This document shows positions 29,437 through 31,037 of a stretch of 31,037 nucleotides of DNA, piece after piece. This DNA comes from Oehlia diaphana. Lineage: Eukaryota; Glomeromycota; Glomeromycetes; Glomerales; Glomeraceae. The notes beneath the pieces were generated by a model. It did not search any database and had not been told where the DNA came from. It was given only the letters and a program-made list of their open reading frames with translations. How positions within the stretch are numbered: the stretch's first letter is position 1; every line of letters starts with the position of its first letter. Location of the stretch: contig QZLH01001240.1 of NCBI GenBank assembly GCA_003833135.1, positions 3,749 to 34,785 of the forward strand. Direction: 5' to 3'. Position numbers and translations under genes: made by a program.

Positions 29437-31037
29437 TTTGTTTCCAATTAAGTTAGACGTTCTTATGTTTTTTTCTTTTTTTAAGTTGTTTGACTCCAAA
29501 TGAACCTGAACTTATAGATAATTTTGGTTGCAATAGGTGGTTTTAATAAGGAGGGAATTTTCATAATGTATTTGTATTTTGTTTATTTTTTATTTTTTAT
29601 TTAATTTAATAAAGTAAAATTAGATTTATGTAAATACAATTATAGTAAACTGTAATACAAATAGTAAAATCAGTGTCAAATTGTATAAATTTCATGATAA
29701 AATCAGTGATAAGTTCAAAACCAAAGTTATTAAAATAAAAAAAAGGAAATTGGGACTTTTTGAATAATTTTTTGTTGTATGATGTTAAGTACCAAAAATG
29801 TACAAAAGTTAACTCATAAAGTCATGATAATTCATGAGTCATGACTGGTGCGAAAGTGTTGTAATTTTGTATAATAAATTTTATTTATTATATATCCTTA
29901 TAGGATCACACTGTATTTTTTTTACATTTATTGAATAGCTTTATTGATGATATATATAATAAATGAATACTGTTTAATCATTAAAAATACATAATAAAAT
30001 TAGATTTTTATACAATAATAGACTATAAATTAACTCGTGACTGATTTAATAGTGGTCTGGATAATAATTTTGCGCCACATCAGATCATTATTAAACAACC
30101 GTAAGCAACTTTTGCAATATAGTAGATACAAATATTATAAAATTACTTTTATTAATTTTTAGGTTATTAATATAAGAATTAATATAGATTATGTTGTAAA
30201 AATTTTTTCAAATATTATATTCTTTAATTAACATATTCACTTATGTTAAAGTGAGTGTGCGTAAAACAGCATAAAAATTGTTATACAATATGTGCAATAA
30301 TTAGTAATATTATATACTTATTGTATATTATTTAGGCAATAACGTGCTGTTTTCGATTGAGACCATTTGATTGGCTCAGATTGTGCCACAAAGTGGTAGT
30401 ATTGCCTAAAGACCTACAGAATGTCCATCATATTCATAAGCTTTATATTAAATAATATTAGATTCAGATTTAATATCAAATTAATATAATTAATTAGTTT
30501 TACACCATGTAATATAAAAAGTGTAATTTTTATACGCAATCATAACTGATAATAATTATTTGGTGTGCAAAATATCTATATTGCCATATAATATGCATTT
30601 TTTGATTCAGCAAAAATAAGCATGATCTGCATTAATAGCCGTACGATAATAATATAGATGCTGTACATGATGTTTCCAATATAAATATAACACTGTACAA
30701 TAACTACAATATCCATAAAAAATGATGTCATATCGAAATACAAAAGACTATTTATTTATATTAAAGTTCATAAAGTTCATATACCCATTTTAATTAGTTT
30801 ATTAAAAATAATTCATAAAGATAAAAAAATTTACTTAATTATTTTAATTATTGGCAAATTATATAATAATAAATGACAAATAAAATCTTTTAAATAAAGT
30901 AAAAGAATTTGGGATTCTCTTATGAAAGCATTTTTTGGTAAGAAATAAAATTTTCAGATCGGACTTTATGCAGGTGACAAAATCGTGCATTATTATTCCT
31001 GGAGATATGCTAACATTATAATTTTGCATTCATTTGA
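29437..31037. other. Intergenic to window end
   Basis: No coding frame is supported. It contains an AGTCATGA/TCATGACT dyad (29820-29846) that includes TGAGTCA, the core bound by Gcn4/AP-1-type factors, and the small inverted-repeat element at 30331-30410. The rest is AT-rich with no visible organisation. Confidence 0.5.
30331..30410. mobile_element. 80-bp inverted-repeat mini-element
   Basis: TTTAGGCAATA (30331-30341) and TATTGCCTAAA (30400-30410) are perfect 11-bp inverted repeats bounding a GC-richer 58-bp core. No target duplication longer than two bases is visible. It could be a very short MITE or a solo fold-back. Confidence 0.5.

Noticed and set aside
1..31037. CRISPR array, rRNA or bacterial operon signals
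   Set aside because: The genes are spliced and eukaryotic in style; no regular direct repeats with spacers and no rRNA-like sequence was recognised.

Overview
The window looks like a fragment of an arbuscular mycorrhizal fungus genome (Glomeromycotina, closest in style to Rhizophagus). The DNA is very AT-rich. Introns are short (about 64-115 nt in most genes) with GTA(A/T)AA-type donors and TTTAG acceptors. Coding capacity is dominated by families that are hugely expanded in these fungi: TKL-like protein kinases with a Cys-rich N-terminal knuckle, F-box/LRR-like proteins and a TRP-like ion-transport family. Species assignment is inference from protein style, not from a search.

Layout. 1-3000: a decayed minus-strand ion-channel-family pseudogene, abutting an orphan plus-strand 3' coding fragment. 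3473-4926: a minus-strand F-box gene with one frameshift; a second, much more decayed F-box 5' relic lies at about 18117-18241. 4927-8300: non-coding, with an inverted-repeat element (7216-7328 core) and a hAT-like MITE (7405-7734, 8-bp target duplication). 8313-9497: a two-exon membrane protein with a perfect-period NNxPxx hexapeptide tail. About 10285-11233: a satellite-like tract running into an 856-bp assembly gap. 13040-14585: kinase A, with a cluster of possible alternative terminal exons to 15078. 16616-17864: a decayed unidentified gene split by a fold-back hAT-like MITE (17274-17692, perfect 8-bp target duplication). 18928-21229: tandem array of kinase N-lobe units. 21900-23060: minus strand, a small gene start followed by a ladder of putative 3-nt micro-exons, with a mariner-like MITE inside. 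24250-24679: two tandem tRNA-like genes. 25439-28095: kinase B, complete over four exons. 28500-29440: GTATAC cluster, orphan TATA promoter, polypyrimidine tract with A/T dyads, an acceptor-like repeat and a G12 run. 29437-31037: non-coding with a small inverted-repeat element.

How it fits together. Kinases A and B are paralogues with the same intron positions and phases. The N-lobe array between them was evidently built by repeating one kinase segment. Its exons run from the beta4/beta5 segment of one unit through the linker and beta1-alphaC of the next, with a phase-0 intron at the same site as intron 1 of kinases A and B. Exon duplication there is frame-neutral. No C-lobe (HRD, DFG, APE) follows, so the array is either a pure poly-N-lobe protein or a broken relic; three of its units carry one-base indels.

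Many otherwise coherent coding regions here contain exactly one one-base indel, often in a homopolymer. These may be true decay or consensus errors in the assembly, and raw reads would settle it. The strongest candidates for something undescribed are the N-lobe array and the micro-exon ladder.
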